42,087 bases of DNA from an uncultured Candidatus Melainabacteria bacterium. Its GTDB lineage: Bacteria > Cyanobacteriota > Vampirovibrionia > Gastranaerophilales > Gastranaerophilaceae. The stretch lies in NCBI GenBank assembly GCA_934717895.1, contig CAKUZO010000006.1:1-42087 (forward strand). Direction: 5' to 3'. This document shows positions 1 through 7,337 of this stretch, piece by piece; position 1 is the stretch's first letter, and every line of letters starts with the position of its first letter. Both the position numbers and the translations under genes were made by a program. The notes below the pieces were generated by a model, which was not told the DNA's origin, did not search any database, and saw nothing but the letters and a program-made list of their open reading frames with translations.

Positions 1-26
1 GGCTCAAGCATTGTGAGCCTCTTTTT
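1..26 (+). terminator. Intrinsic terminator of a gene left of the window
   Basis: GGCTCA (1-6) pairs with TGAGCC (14-19) around a 7-nt loop, followed by TCTTTTT. The T run is on the plus strand, so it would end transcription coming from the left of the window, facing the minus-strand fabZ operon. The stem may extend beyond base 1. Whether it also stops fabZ transcripts cannot be judged because the other flank is missing. Confidence 0.6.
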
Positions 27-43
27 AATTGTGTCTTATAAGT

Positions 44-490
44 TTATTTAAAAGCGAAAGTCATATCAGCTTCTACGCAAACTTTTCCATCAACTTTTCC
101 TACACCGTGAGCTTTACAGATAGGACCTTTAATTTTTTGGACTTCTACTTCCATATCAAATCTATCACCAGGTCTTACGATGTTTTTAAATCTTACACCG
201 TCAACTCCTGCGTAAAGTGTCAATCTGCCTTTGTATTCAGGCATTGACATCAAGATAGGTGCTGAACATTGTGCCATTGCTTCTAATTGCAATACCCCAG
301 GCATAATTGGGTTGTTAGGGAAGTGACCTTGGAAGAATTGTTCATTCATAGTCATATTTTTGTACCCTTTTGCGTATTTGCCCGGAACGCATTCTGTAAT
401 TCTGTCTACAAGTAAGAATGGGTAACGGTGTGGAATCATTTCCATAATTTGCATCGTATCAAATTGCAATACTTGTTGTTCTTCTGTCAT
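44..490 (-). CDS. fabZ: 3-hydroxyacyl-ACP dehydratase FabZ
   Basis: Cytosolic hot-dog dehydratase that removes water from 3-hydroxyacyl-ACP in fatty acid elongation. The 148-residue length matches the family. PHRYPFLLVDR lies at residues 20-30; the catalytic His is H56 in QGHFPNNPIMPG and the catalytic Glu is E70 in LQLEAMAQ. GGAGAA 6 nt before the ATG supports the start. It is the last gene of a minus-strand run lpxD-lpxC-fabZ, the usual grouping in which FabZ competes with LpxA for the 3-hydroxyacyl-ACP pool; lpxA is not in the window. A palindromic repeat separates it from lpxC. The identification is secure. Confidence 0.97.
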   Translation of the reverse strand: MTEEQQVLQFDTMQIMEMIPHRYPFLLVDRITECVPGKYAKGYKNMTMNEQFFQGHFPNNPIMPGVLQLEAMAQCSAPILMSMPEYKGRLTLYAGVDGVRFKNIVRPGDRFDMEVEVQKIKGPICKAHGVGKVDGKVCVEADMTFAFK

Positions 491-511
491 GTTGTTCTCC
501 TTTTTTTATAA

Positions 512-629
512 AGTGAAAAGTGAAAAGTGAGAAGTGAAAAGGCCGTTTCATTCGCTTCGCTCATTAAAAAATTTTTGTGCGATAGCACCTAAATGGATAT
601 TTCACGTTTCACGTTTCACTTCTCACTCC
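512..629. repeat. Palindromic element with AGTGAAA tandem-word arms
   Basis: The left arm (512-541) is four 7-bp words of AGTGAAA type; the right arm (600-629) is the same motif inverted, so the RNA could fold into a long imperfect hairpin. The loop contains its own small inverted stretch (TTTTTGTGCGATAGCACC). It fills nearly all of the lpxC-fabZ gap. The same family recurs at 1470-1583, 2710-3174 and 10776-10927. Confidence 0.85.
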
Positions 630-630
630 T

Positions 631-1458
631 TTATTTACTTTCAACTAATTTCCCTTTTAACATCTTTGCCACTTTCACGTGGACGGCGTGTCCTGCCTCT
701 TTAACTAAAATCTGACATTTCAGATTTAGCGGATTTACACCTGTCAAATACAAATCTCCGATTAAGTCTAAAATCTTATGCTTAACAGGCTCATTTTGCG
801 AACGCAAATCTGATGTAAAACCAACATCTTTCAACCCCAAAGTGTTTTCTAATGTTACACCTTGTGCAAATCCAAGCATCTGGAACTTTTTCAAATCTTT
901 ATAAAAACCGAAAGTTCTTGCCTCAATGATTTCCTGTTTTGTTTTTGGATTATAAGCTTCCCAACGTCTTGTCAAATCAGGGTGATCATAGTTTACGGCA
1001 TAAGAAATATAAAGATCATCTGATGGTAAAATTACTAAACTTGTTTTTCCGTTCAAGTAATAAACCGGTTCAGAAACCGTATATTTCTTAGGTTTTGAAA
1101 AGATATGTTTTTCAATCCCTGCTTTTTCAAAAAGTTCAACCCATTGTTTTGAACTTCCGTCTAGTGCCGGAACTTCTTCTTCGTCCATATAAATATTTAT
1201 ACTGTCAATTCCGCAAAACGCAAGGGCAGCCGTCAAGTGTTCGGTTAACATTGCTTTCGCTTTTTTGTTGTTTGCATCACCCAAAACAACGCAATGATCT
1301 GTCGCCAATACGTTATCTGCACAAGCTTCAAATGGTTTATTGTCTTTTATAAAGTATTTAATTTTCCCTTCTTTTGAAGGTTCAAATCTTACTGTGCAAG
1401 GTTTATTTTTCATTAAGCCATAGCCGGTGATTTGGGTTGGTTTTAAAAGTGTGGTCAT
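631..1458 (-). CDS. lpxC: UDP-3-O-acyl-N-acetylglucosamine deacetylase LpxC
   Basis: Zinc amidase performing the committed step of lipid A synthesis in the cytosol. 275 residues, somewhat shorter than the roughly 305 of E. coli. The expected ligands are visible: H74 in LTEHLTAALA, H227 and D231 in KHKILDLIGDLYLTG; E73 is the catalytic base and H257 (AGHAVH) the second catalytic His. It lies between lpxD and fabZ in one direction, with a palindromic element on each side. No Shine-Dalgarno is visible upstream of the ATG (ATCATC precedes it), so it may depend on translation of upstream genes or on another initiation route. Confidence 0.96.
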   Translation of the reverse strand: MTTLLKPTQITGYGLMKNKPCTVRFEPSKEGKIKYFIKDNKPFEACADNVLATDHCVVLGDANNKKAKAMLTEHLTAALAFCGIDSINIYMDEEEVPALDGSSKQWVELFEKAGIEKHIFSKPKKYTVSEPVYYLNGKTSLVILPSDDLYISYAVNYDHPDLTRRWEAYNPKTKQEIIEARTFGFYKDLKKFQMLGFAQGVTLENTLGLKDVGFTSDLRSQNEPVKHKILDLIGDLYLTGVNPLNLKCQILVKEAGHAVHVKVAKMLKGKLVESK

Positions 1459-1469
1459 GATGATTAATT

Positions 1470-1583
1470 AAGTGAAAAGTGAAAGGTGAGAGGTGAGAAG
1501 TCCTTTACAGTGCTACGCACCAAAGTTATTATTGAGGAAGCAAACGAAATGGTCTTTTCACGTTTCACTTCTCACTTTTCACT
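1470..1583. repeat. Palindromic element with AGTGAAA tandem-word arms
   Basis: The left arm (1470-1503) has words AGTGAAA, AGTGAAA, GGTGAGA, GGTGAGA; the right arm (about 1552-1583) is inverted. Bases 1546-1583 match 3137-3174 at 37 of 38 positions, showing that right arms with their flank are copied as blocks. It lies between lpxD and lpxC and ends 5 bases before the lpxD stop. Confidence 0.85.
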
Positions 1584-1588
1584 ATATT

Positions 1589-2683
1589 TTATTCCTTTCC
1601 TATATTATCTTCAAACTCTTTCAACAACGGTTCATATTTTCTGAACTTAGCAAAGATTTCTTGTGCATCTTTCATTGTTTTCAATTGTTTGATAAAGTCT
1701 TTTCTTGGCATTGCCGGAATACCGATAATGATTGATTTTTCAGGGAATGATTTTGTAACCCCTGCTTTTGCTGTAACGATTGAATCAGATCCGATTTCAA
1801 TGTGATCTGCAAGACCTGCTTGACCTGCAATTACAACTCTGTCGCCGATTACACAGCTACCTGCAATACCTACTTGTGAAACAATTAAACAGCCTTCGCC
1901 AACTTTACAATTGTGACCAATCATTACAAGGTCGTCGATTTTTGTATTGTCGCCGATAGTTGTATTTTCAATTGTTCCTCTGTCAATAGCAGTATTCGCT
2001 CCGATTTCTACGTTGTTTCCGATTACAACAGCACCGATTGACGGAATTTTAAAGATAACGTGTTTTGAATTTGTTTCTTTAATTTCGCCATCTTTTCTAG
2101 CTTGTTCAATGTTGTCAGGATTTTCTGTAACGAAGCTGAAACCGTCAGCACCAAGTGATACACCATGGTGTAAAATTACGTCGTTACCGACTTGAACTCT
2201 GTCACCGATATTTACGCCAGCGTGGAAGAAACAATTTTTACCAATTTTTACGCCACCACCGATATATGAATTTGCAGCAATTTTTGTTCCGTCACCGATT
2301 ACTGCATCGTGAGAAACAACAACATTTGCACCGATTTCAACGTTTTCACCTAACTTTGCAGTCGGATCAATAACAGCTGTCGGGTGAACACCTTTGTAAA
2401 CAACAGGTGCTACATAGAAAAGGTTCAACAATTTCATCATTGCAAGACGAGGTCTTTCAACTTCGATAGTTGTAAACCCATCGATTTGTACTCCCAAAGG
2501 TACAAGTGCAGCTTTGGCTTTTGATTTTGCAAGGTTAGCAATTTCTTCTTCGCCCAAAGCAAGTGCTAAAGTATTTTCATCAGACAATAAAGGTGGTGCA
2601 ATTTGAGAAATTTTTGCATCTTCAACCTTTGTCAACATACCGCCTACGATATGTGTGATTTCTTCTAATGTGAATGTTGCCAT
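1589..2683 (-). CDS. lpxD: UDP-3-O-(3-hydroxyacyl)glucosamine N-acyltransferase LpxD
   Basis: Third enzyme of lipid A synthesis; adds the amide-linked 3-hydroxyacyl chain from ACP. 364 residues, typical length. Residues 1-95 form the uridine-binding LpxD domain; from about 100 on there are many left-handed beta-helix hexapeptide repeats (IGANVV, IGDGTK, IGKNCF and similar), with the LpxD signature MIGHNCKVGEG containing the catalytic His region. A C-terminal helical tail follows. AGGAGAAC 5 nt before ATG supports the start. It lies upstream of lpxC and fabZ on the same strand. Confidence 0.96.
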   Translation of the reverse strand: MATFTLEEITHIVGGMLTKVEDAKISQIAPPLLSDENTLALALGEEEIANLAKSKAKAALVPLGVQIDGFTTIEVERPRLAMMKLLNLFYVAPVVYKGVHPTAVIDPTAKLGENVEIGANVVVSHDAVIGDGTKIAANSYIGGGVKIGKNCFFHAGVNIGDRVQVGNDVILHHGVSLGADGFSFVTENPDNIEQARKDGEIKETNSKHVIFKIPSIGAVVIGNNVEIGANTAIDRGTIENTTIGDNTKIDDLVMIGHNCKVGEGCLIVSQVGIAGSCVIGDRVVIAGQAGLADHIEIGSDSIVTAKAGVTKSFPEKSIIIGIPAMPRKDFIKQLKTMKDAQEIFAKFRKYEPLLKEFEDNIGKE

Positions 2684-2709
2684 TTTATGTTCTCCTTATT
2701 TTTATATTT

Positions 2710-3174
2710 AGTGAAACGTGAAACGTGAAAAGTGAAAAGTCCGTTACATAAGTTAAATTTGTTTATTCTTTAAATATTTTGTTAAACCTAATAACATTTT
2801 TTTTACTTCTTCCAATTTATTAATTAGTTCATTTGCATTTTCCATATATTTAAGTTTTTCAGATATAATTAATTGAGTCTGTAATTCTGCAATTGAGCCT
2901 ATAGAAATACTTATAAACTTAAGTGTATCATTGTCAGAAAATCTTGCACAACCCTCTGCAATATTTGATGCTATTGAAACAGCACTTCTTCTCATCTGAT
3001 TTGTTAATCCATAAATTTCAGATTGAGGAAATTTGTCAGTAAGTTTATATATCTCTGTTACAATATTAATTGATTTTTTCCAAGCGTCTAAATCTTCATG
3101 TCGCATGTTGTATCCTTTTATAAGTGTCCAGTTTTTGAAATGGTCTTTTCACATTTCACTTCTCACTTTTCACT
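2710..3174. repeat. Palindromic element split by a four-helix-bundle gene
   Basis: The left half (2710-2742) carries inverted-repeat words of the AGTGAAA/CGTGAAA type; the right half (3137-3174) is the complementary arm and matches 1546-1583 with one mismatch. In the compact copies the arms enclose about 50 bases; here they enclose about 395 bases including one complete gene (2753-3106). The arrangement looks like an element with cargo. Confidence 0.75.
2753..3106 (-). CDS. Four-helix-bundle protein (23S rRNA intervening-sequence family)
   Basis: 117 residues beginning MRHEDLDAWKKS, with the family hallmarks F-P-x-x-E-x-Y-G-L-x-x-Q-x-R-R-(A/S)-A-V-S-I-x-x-N-I-A-E-G around residues 26-53 and amphipathic helices throughout. 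The family was first seen in intervening sequences of 23S rRNA genes and is also found free in genomes; it is related to the Avd accessory proteins of diversity-generating retroelements. Its function is not established. No 23S rRNA is nearby. Here the gene sits inside the two arms of an intergenic palindromic element, between lpxD and the heptose adenylyltransferase on their strand, which suggests it moves with, or was captured by, that element. No reverse transcriptase is in the window. Confidence 0.88.
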   Translation of the reverse strand: MRHEDLDAWKKSINIVTEIYKLTDKFPQSEIYGLTNQMRRSAVSIASNIAEGCARFSDNDTLKFISISIGSIAELQTQLIISEKLKYMENANELINKLEEVKKMLLGLTKYLKNKQI

Positions 3175-3175
3175 T

Positions 3176-3640
3176 CTATTTATTTTGCATTTTCCTAATG
3201 ACATTCGTTGTCGATTTCCCTTCTACAAACTTTATAAACTCTACTCGTGTGCCATTTTTTCGCATAATATCTGCTTCCGGTAAAGTTTCCATTGTGTAAT
3301 CTGCACCTTTTGTGTAAACATCAGGTTTTATTTCATCTAAAAGATTTCTAGGACTGTCTTCATCAAATAATACCACATAGTTCACACATTTCAAAGCACT
3401 TAACAATTCTGCTCTGTCATTTTCGTTGTTAATCGGACGTGTTGGCCCTTTTATGCTTTTTACAGACTTGTCCGAATTTAACAATACTATCGAAAAATCC
3501 GCAAATGCTTTTGTCGCTTCAAGATATCTCACATGCCCAACATGCAAAATATCAAAACAGCCATTTGTACAAACTACTGTTTTCCCTGAGTGATGAATAA
3601 TATCAACTAACGCCTTAATATCTTCTCTATTTACTAACAT
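3176..3640 (-). CDS. rfaE2: D-glycero-beta-D-manno-heptose 1-phosphate adenylyltransferase
   Basis: Activates heptose 1-phosphate with ATP to ADP-heptose for LPS inner core synthesis. It corresponds to the C-terminal domain of HldE as a stand-alone protein of 154 residues. The nucleotidyltransferase motif HVGH is at residues 33-36 after TNGCFDIL, and GKSTTNVIRK lies near the C-terminus. The reading frame could open at a TTG at 3661, but the ATG at 3640 has purine-rich AAGGATAAAGGG upstream and gives the usual family N-terminus, so I chose it. Its TAG stop abuts the arm of a palindromic repeat. The kinase half (HldE-N/HldA) is not in the window. Confidence 0.92.
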   Translation of the reverse strand: MLVNREDIKALVDIIHHSGKTVVCTNGCFDILHVGHVRYLEATKAFADFSIVLLNSDKSVKSIKGPTRPINNENDRAELLSALKCVNYVVLFDEDSPRNLLDEIKPDVYTKGADYTMETLPEADIMRKNGTRVEFIKFVEGKSTTNVIRKMQNK

Positions 3641-3716
3641 AATCCCTTTATCCTTAGTCAAATTTTACCAAAAACAAGCTATATTTTAGCTAAAAGTTAC
3701 CTTTTGTTAAGATAAG

Positions 3717-3738
3717 AGCCCAAGGAATTCCTTGGGCT
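3717..3738. terminator. Perfect 22-bp palindrome, probable terminator
   Basis: AGCCCAAGGAA is followed directly by its exact complement, an 11-bp stem with almost no loop unless the centre opens. The plus side continues TTTATATTTTTT; the minus side continues CTTATCTT. It lies between the small gene after asd and the heptose adenylyltransferase, both minus strand, so it may attenuate that operon; the better T tract is on the plus side. Confidence 0.55.
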
Positions 3739-3747
3739 TTATATTTT

Positions 3748-3987
3748 TTATATTTCCGTAAAAAAATGTCTTTCTTTGGAAACCAAAGTTTTTGGGTTAA
3801 CAAAATCTTTTAACCAACCGGGAAGCTTCTTAAACACGCGCGGAGTGGTTTCTTTGTTGTACGGAGAAACTTTCATTGCCAAACGTTCTTTCATCAACAA
3901 ACTTGCTGATGCCTCTGTCGGATTGTGACTGACAATTTGCGGAAAGCCTTTTTGTATTGGCGTAATTGTTAATTTTTTTATATCCAT
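3748..3987 (-). CDS. Small unknown protein downstream of asd
   Basis: 79 residues, not recognised. It starts only 3 nt after the asd stop, which suggests translational coupling; no separate ribosome binding site is seen. The sequence is basic and proline-containing, with no signal peptide or membrane segment, and ends FVNPKTLVSKERHFFTEI. An overlapping frame (3830-4024) exists but runs into asd and is less convincing. The gene is supported mainly by position and by the terminator-like palindrome that follows its stop. It could still be a chance frame. Confidence 0.5.
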   Translation of the reverse strand: MDIKKLTITPIQKGFPQIVSHNPTEASASLLMKERLAMKVSPYNKETTPRVFKKLPGWLKDFVNPKTLVSKERHFFTEI

Positions 3988-3990
3988 AAG

Positions 3991-5007
3991 TTAGTATAAC
4001 CCCATTTCTATTACTTTTTGACAAATACGAACAGTGTTAAGAGCAGCACCAATTCTAAGATTGTCTGCCACACACCACAGTGAAATACCGTTTTTAAACG
4101 CTAAATTTTTTCTAATCCTTCCGACAAAGACCGGATCAACTCCTGATGCGTCACGAGTCGTCGGATACTCCATATTTTCAGGATTATCAATTACTTTCAA
4201 GCCGAATGAGTTTTTCAAAATTTCTCTTGCTTCATCAGGAGTCATTTCGTTTTCAAACTCAATGTCCACAGCCTCTGAATGCCCGTTATATACAGGAACA
4301 CGAGCGGCTGTACAAGATATCGGTAAATCTTCTGCCAAATGAAGAATTTTCTTTGTTTCGTTTACAACTTTCATTTCTTCTTTTGTGTAGCCATTTTCAC
4401 AGAAAACGTCGATTTGCGGAATTACGTTGAAAGCAATCGGTTTTGCAAATTTTTTGTTTTCAAAATCTTTACCTTCAAGTCTTGCTTTTGTATTTTCCGT
4501 CAATTCATTAATTGCCGCTAAACCAGCACCTGATACGGCTTGATAAGTTGAAACGATTAATCTTTTTATCGGATTTTTGTCTAATAGAGGTTTTAAAACT
4601 AACATCAATTGAGATGTTGAACAGTTTGGATTTGCAATAATTCCCTTGTGTTTGCGTAAATCTTCGTCGTTTACATAAGCAATAACCAAAGGAACATCTT
4701 TTTCCATTCTGAAAGCTGATGAGTTGTCGATTAAGACTCCACCACGTTTTACAATTTCAGGAGCAAATTTTTGGGAAGTTGAACCGCCCGCTGATGCAAG
4801 AACGATATTTACACCGTCAAAACTTTCCGGTTTTGCTTCTTCTACGGTGTAGGTTTTGCCCTGAAATTCAAGTTTGGTGCCTGCTGATTTTGCACTTGAT
4901 AAAAACTTAATTTCGTTGAAATCGATTTTTAATTCGTCAATAATCTTTGTGATTTCTCTACCTACAACACCTGTTGCACCGAGAATTGCAATGTTTGGTT
5001 TTCTCAT
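3991..5007 (-). CDS. asd: Aspartate-semialdehyde dehydrogenase
   Basis: NADPH-dependent reduction of aspartyl phosphate to the semialdehyde, the branch point to diaminopimelate/lysine, threonine and methionine. 338 residues, normal length. The Rossmann motif GATGVVG is at residues 10-16, the catalytic C129 in ANPNCSTSQ, and the substrate-binding stretch STYQAVSGAG follows. AAGGGG at about 7 nt before ATG is a good ribosome binding site. It heads the minus-strand group that runs on to fabZ and is divergent from ispE across a 101-base promoter region. Confidence 0.97.
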   Translation of the reverse strand: MRKPNIAILGATGVVGREITKIIDELKIDFNEIKFLSSAKSAGTKLEFQGKTYTVEEAKPESFDGVNIVLASAGGSTSQKFAPEIVKRGGVLIDNSSAFRMEKDVPLVIAYVNDEDLRKHKGIIANPNCSTSQLMLVLKPLLDKNPIKRLIVSTYQAVSGAGLAAINELTENTKARLEGKDFENKKFAKPIAFNVIPQIDVFCENGYTKEEMKVVNETKKILHLAEDLPISCTAARVPVYNGHSEAVDIEFENEMTPDEAREILKNSFGLKVIDNPENMEYPTTRDASGVDPVFVGRIRKNLAFKNGISLWCVADNLRIGAALNTVRICQKVIEMGLY

Positions 5008-5040
5008 TTACTACCCCTTATAAAAATTTGATACAGGACA

Positions 5041-5070
5041 ATTGTAGCACAAAAAGTAAAATTTCAACAA
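5041..5070 (-). promoter_or_regulatory. Candidate asd promoter
   Basis: Read on the minus strand: TTGTTG (5070-5065), an 18-base spacer, TACAAT (5046-5041). The start of transcription would be near 5034, leaving a leader of about 27 nt with the asd ribosome binding site. In the same gap TAAGAT (5088-5093, plus strand) could serve ispE with a very short leader. Confidence 0.45.
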
Positions 5071-5108
5071 TAAAAAGAATTTTGTGTTAAGATATTTTCA
5101 GGAGAAAG

Positions 5109-5936
5109 GTGGTCATTTTGAAAATTCAGTGTCCTGCAAAAGTAAATTTAAGTTTAAAGATATTAGATAAGCGTCCCGATGGGTTTCACAATATTGAAAG
5201 CATTATGCAATCGGTTAGCCTGTATGACTATTTGTATATTTCCGTAAAACCTTATAAATATACAGAAATATTGTTGGCAGGAAATACTGTTGCAATTCCT
5301 TATAATGAGAAAAATTTAGTTTATAAGGCAGCAGAAATTTTTATGAACTTCACAAAACTTCCGCCACATAGAATTAATATTTATATCGAAAAAAGAATTC
5401 CTATTTCTGCCGGACTTGCCGGAGGAAGTTCTGATGCAGCAGGTGCAATGTTCGGATTAAATAGAATATTTGGTGAGCCGCTAACACATGAAAGGGTTCA
5501 CCAGTTATGTTCTTTCTTAGGTTCAGATTTAAACTTCTGTTTAGAAGGCGGGTGTATCGCCGTTAGAGGCAGAGGAGAAATTTTACATAAATTGCCTTAC
5601 CAAAAAGCCAAAATATCCCTTATTAAACCGGAACGACTTGGAATTAGCGCCAGAGATGCTTATAATGCTTTTTCAAGGAAACGAGAACTGGGCATCAAAT
5701 GCTCGTTTGGCAAAATGGACAAGTTTGATAATGACTTGGAATGGGCTTTAATCGACGATTATCCCGAACTTCAAAAGATTAAAAAGAAGTACTCAAAATC
5801 TGTTATGTCCGGTTCAGGTTCTGCATATTTTGCTATAAATACGAAATTTAAACCAATGGACGGCTATTGGATTGAAAACGACTTGTTAACAACAGACAGA
5901 GGTGTTTGCGAAGTCGAAGATGATTTGGCTTTATAG
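5109..5936 (+). CDS. ispE: 4-diphosphocytidyl-2-C-methyl-D-erythritol kinase IspE
   Basis: GHMP kinase of the MEP isoprenoid pathway, phosphorylating the 2-hydroxyl of CDP-methylerythritol. 275 residues as given. The N-terminal CPAKVNLSLKI and the ATP-binding glycine-rich loop ISAGLAGGSSDAAG (about residues 98-111) are diagnostic; a second GHMP motif, MSGSGSAYFA, lies near the C-terminus. The start is uncertain: GTG at 5109 is given, but TTG at 5118, which has AAGGTGGT just upstream, gives the more usual N-terminus MKIQCPAK. It is convergent with a GNAT-like gene, 12 bases apart. Confidence 0.95.
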   Translation: MVILKIQCPAKVNLSLKILDKRPDGFHNIESIMQSVSLYDYLYISVKPYKYTEILLAGNTVAIPYNEKNLVYKAAEIFMNFTKLPPHRINIYIEKRIPISAGLAGGSSDAAGAMFGLNRIFGEPLTHERVHQLCSFLGSDLNFCLEGGCIAVRGRGEILHKLPYQKAKISLIKPERLGISARDAYNAFSRKRELGIKCSFGKMDKFDNDLEWALIDDYPELQKIKKKYSKSVMSGSGSAYFAINTKFKPMDGYWIENDLLTTDRGVCEVEDDLAL

Positions 5937-5948
5937 CACTGAAAAATC

Positions 5949-6722
5949 TTAAACCGAATAATCTATCCCATGTTTTTGGAACAAACCATTAAAAAACTCT
6001 CTATTTTCAAGGATTTTTTCGTCTGTAAGCGTCATTTGCATAGTCCAATTCATGGAGTGTTTTTTTAAAACTTCGGCTGAAATCTCACTTGCATTCTGTG
6101 GATTTGCCAGAACTGCTTTATTTTTTTCTGCCAAAACTTGTTTTGTATAAGCTGTAAGAAGTTGATTTGCATCTTTCGAAAGAGCCCGTTGCTCCTTGCC
6201 CGAGTGAGTATTTTCAATTTTGACAAGAAGTTTTTGAGCCTCTTTTGACAAATCCTCAAAAGCTGTATCACTAGCAACACATTTTAAAAGCCTGTTACGT
6301 TCATCAAAAATGGTTACAGTTGGCTCAAACTTATATTTTGAATGGAAAAAGATTGCAGAATCTTTTGAAACAATATCAAGTTTTTTAATCCCATTTTCCA
6401 TCATTTCAATAATACTGCCAAGTCTTAATATTTCTCCTATTCCGGTACCTTTTTTGCGTAATTCCGGTTTTGTCGCAATGTATAATCCGGAAATATGATC
6501 TGAGTTTTCAAACATAGCAAAATGTTCATGCCCCAAAACTTCCCCAAACTCATCTTTTAGTTCTGAAAGGAATTTATACCCTTCGGCATCAGAGTCCTCT
6601 ATAATATCAAACTTTAACTTGCCCATTTTGTTTTCAGGCACAATAAACGAACATAGTTTTCGCGTATCTAGCGGTTTGTATTCATAAATTATCGGTTTAA
6701 AAGTTTTTATCGGACGCATCAT
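5949..6722 (-). CDS. GNAT-like acetyltransferase, substrate unknown
   Basis: 257 residues. The middle part (about 45-140) has the GNAT pattern: a beta strand SGLYIATKPELRKKGTGIGE with the R-K-x-G-x-G-x-G acetyl-CoA loop, a following helix, and KDSAIFFHSKYKFEPT resembling the C-terminal A-x-x-F-Y-x-K-x-G-F region. The C-terminal 100 residues are helical and Lys/Glu-rich, not recognised. No signal peptide. It stands alone on the minus strand between ispE (convergent) and aroK (divergent). No ribosome binding site is evident before ATG. The substrate cannot be inferred from context. Confidence 0.7.
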   Translation of the reverse strand: MMRPIKTFKPIIYEYKPLDTRKLCSFIVPENKMGKLKFDIIEDSDAEGYKFLSELKDEFGEVLGHEHFAMFENSDHISGLYIATKPELRKKGTGIGEILRLGSIIEMMENGIKKLDIVSKDSAIFFHSKYKFEPTVTIFDERNRLLKCVASDTAFEDLSKEAQKLLVKIENTHSGKEQRALSKDANQLLTAYTKQVLAEKNKAVLANPQNASEISAEVLKKHSMNWTMQMTLTDEKILENREFFNGLFQKHGIDYSV

Positions 6723-6751
6723 AATTGATTAAAAAACAAAAAAATAAATTT

Positions 6752-6780
6752 TTGCTACCTAAAAATTAAAATTTTATAGT
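6752..6780 (+). promoter_or_regulatory. Candidate aroK promoter, near-leaderless
   Basis: TTGCTA (6752-6757), a 17-base spacer and TATAGT (6775-6780) precede the aroK ATG (6792) by 11 nt; an alternative -10, TAAAAT (6780-6785), is exactly 6 nt from ATG. Either way the leader is a few bases at most, and no ribosome binding site is present. The same TTGCTA-17 arrangement occurs at 19397-19425. Confidence 0.55.
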
Positions 6781-6791
6781 AAAATAAAGTT

Positions 6792-7337
6792 ATGAAGAAA
6801 AATATAGTATTAATTGGTATGATGGGTTGCGGAAAGACGACTGCCGGCGACGAACTGAGCAGAGAGCTCCCAGATTACAAATATTTTGATATAGATGCAG
6901 AAATTGAAAAAAGCACACAGAAAAAAATATCGGAAATTTTTCTAAAACATGGTGAACCGTTTTTCAGAATGCTGGAAACCGAAAAAGTGAGGCTTTTTTG
7001 TAATGGAGAAAAAGCAATTATTTCAGCAGGCGGCGGAGCTTTTGAGAGTGAAGAAAATCGAGAAATTATGTTAAAAACATCGTACGTAATTTACCTCAAA
7101 GCTACACCACAAGAAATATACAGCCGTATAAAATCGGAAGTTGAAGCAGAAACGAACAGGCATGGGGTAATCGGTCGAAAAAGACCACTCTTAAAGAAAA
7201 ATTTTTCAATCGAAAAAATTTCAAGTATTATGCAAATGCGAGAAACAAATTATCTTAAAGCCGATATTACTATTGATACAACCGGAAAAAATCCCTATGA
7301 AGTCGTAAAAGAGATTCTTGGAGCAATAAATGGTTAG
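6792..7337 (+). CDS. aroK: Shikimate kinase
   Basis: Phosphorylates shikimate at the 3-hydroxyl with ATP in chorismate synthesis. 181 residues, normal length. The Walker A motif GMMGCGKT is at residues 9-16, with the following T and the D-I-D-x-x-I-E motif (FDIDAEIEKS) for shikimate binding, FRMLE with the substrate Arg, and the glycine-rich AGGGAF. The lid carries the expected Arg residues near RKRPLL. It overlaps aroB by 8 nt, so the two are cotranscribed. It appears to be translated from a leaderless or nearly leaderless mRNA. Confidence 0.95.
   Translation: MKKNIVLIGMMGCGKTTAGDELSRELPDYKYFDIDAEIEKSTQKKISEIFLKHGEPFFRMLETEKVRLFCNGEKAIISAGGGAFESEENREIMLKTSYVIYLKATPQEIYSRIKSEVEAETNRHGVIGRKRPLLKKNFSIEKISSIMQMRETNYLKADITIDTTGKNPYEVVKEILGAING

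Noticed and set aside
512..1583. Short tandem words as a possible CRISPR array
   Set aside because: Words of 7-8 bp are directly adjacent without unique spacers, arms are inverted about a core, and no cas genes are present.
2753..3106. Four-helix-bundle gene as a sign of a 23S rRNA gene or a diversity-generating retroelement
   Set aside because: No rRNA sequence, reverse transcriptase or template repeat surrounds it.
3830..4024. 64-codon frame overlapping the asd end
   Set aside because: It overlaps both asd and the better placed 79-codon frame and has no start support.
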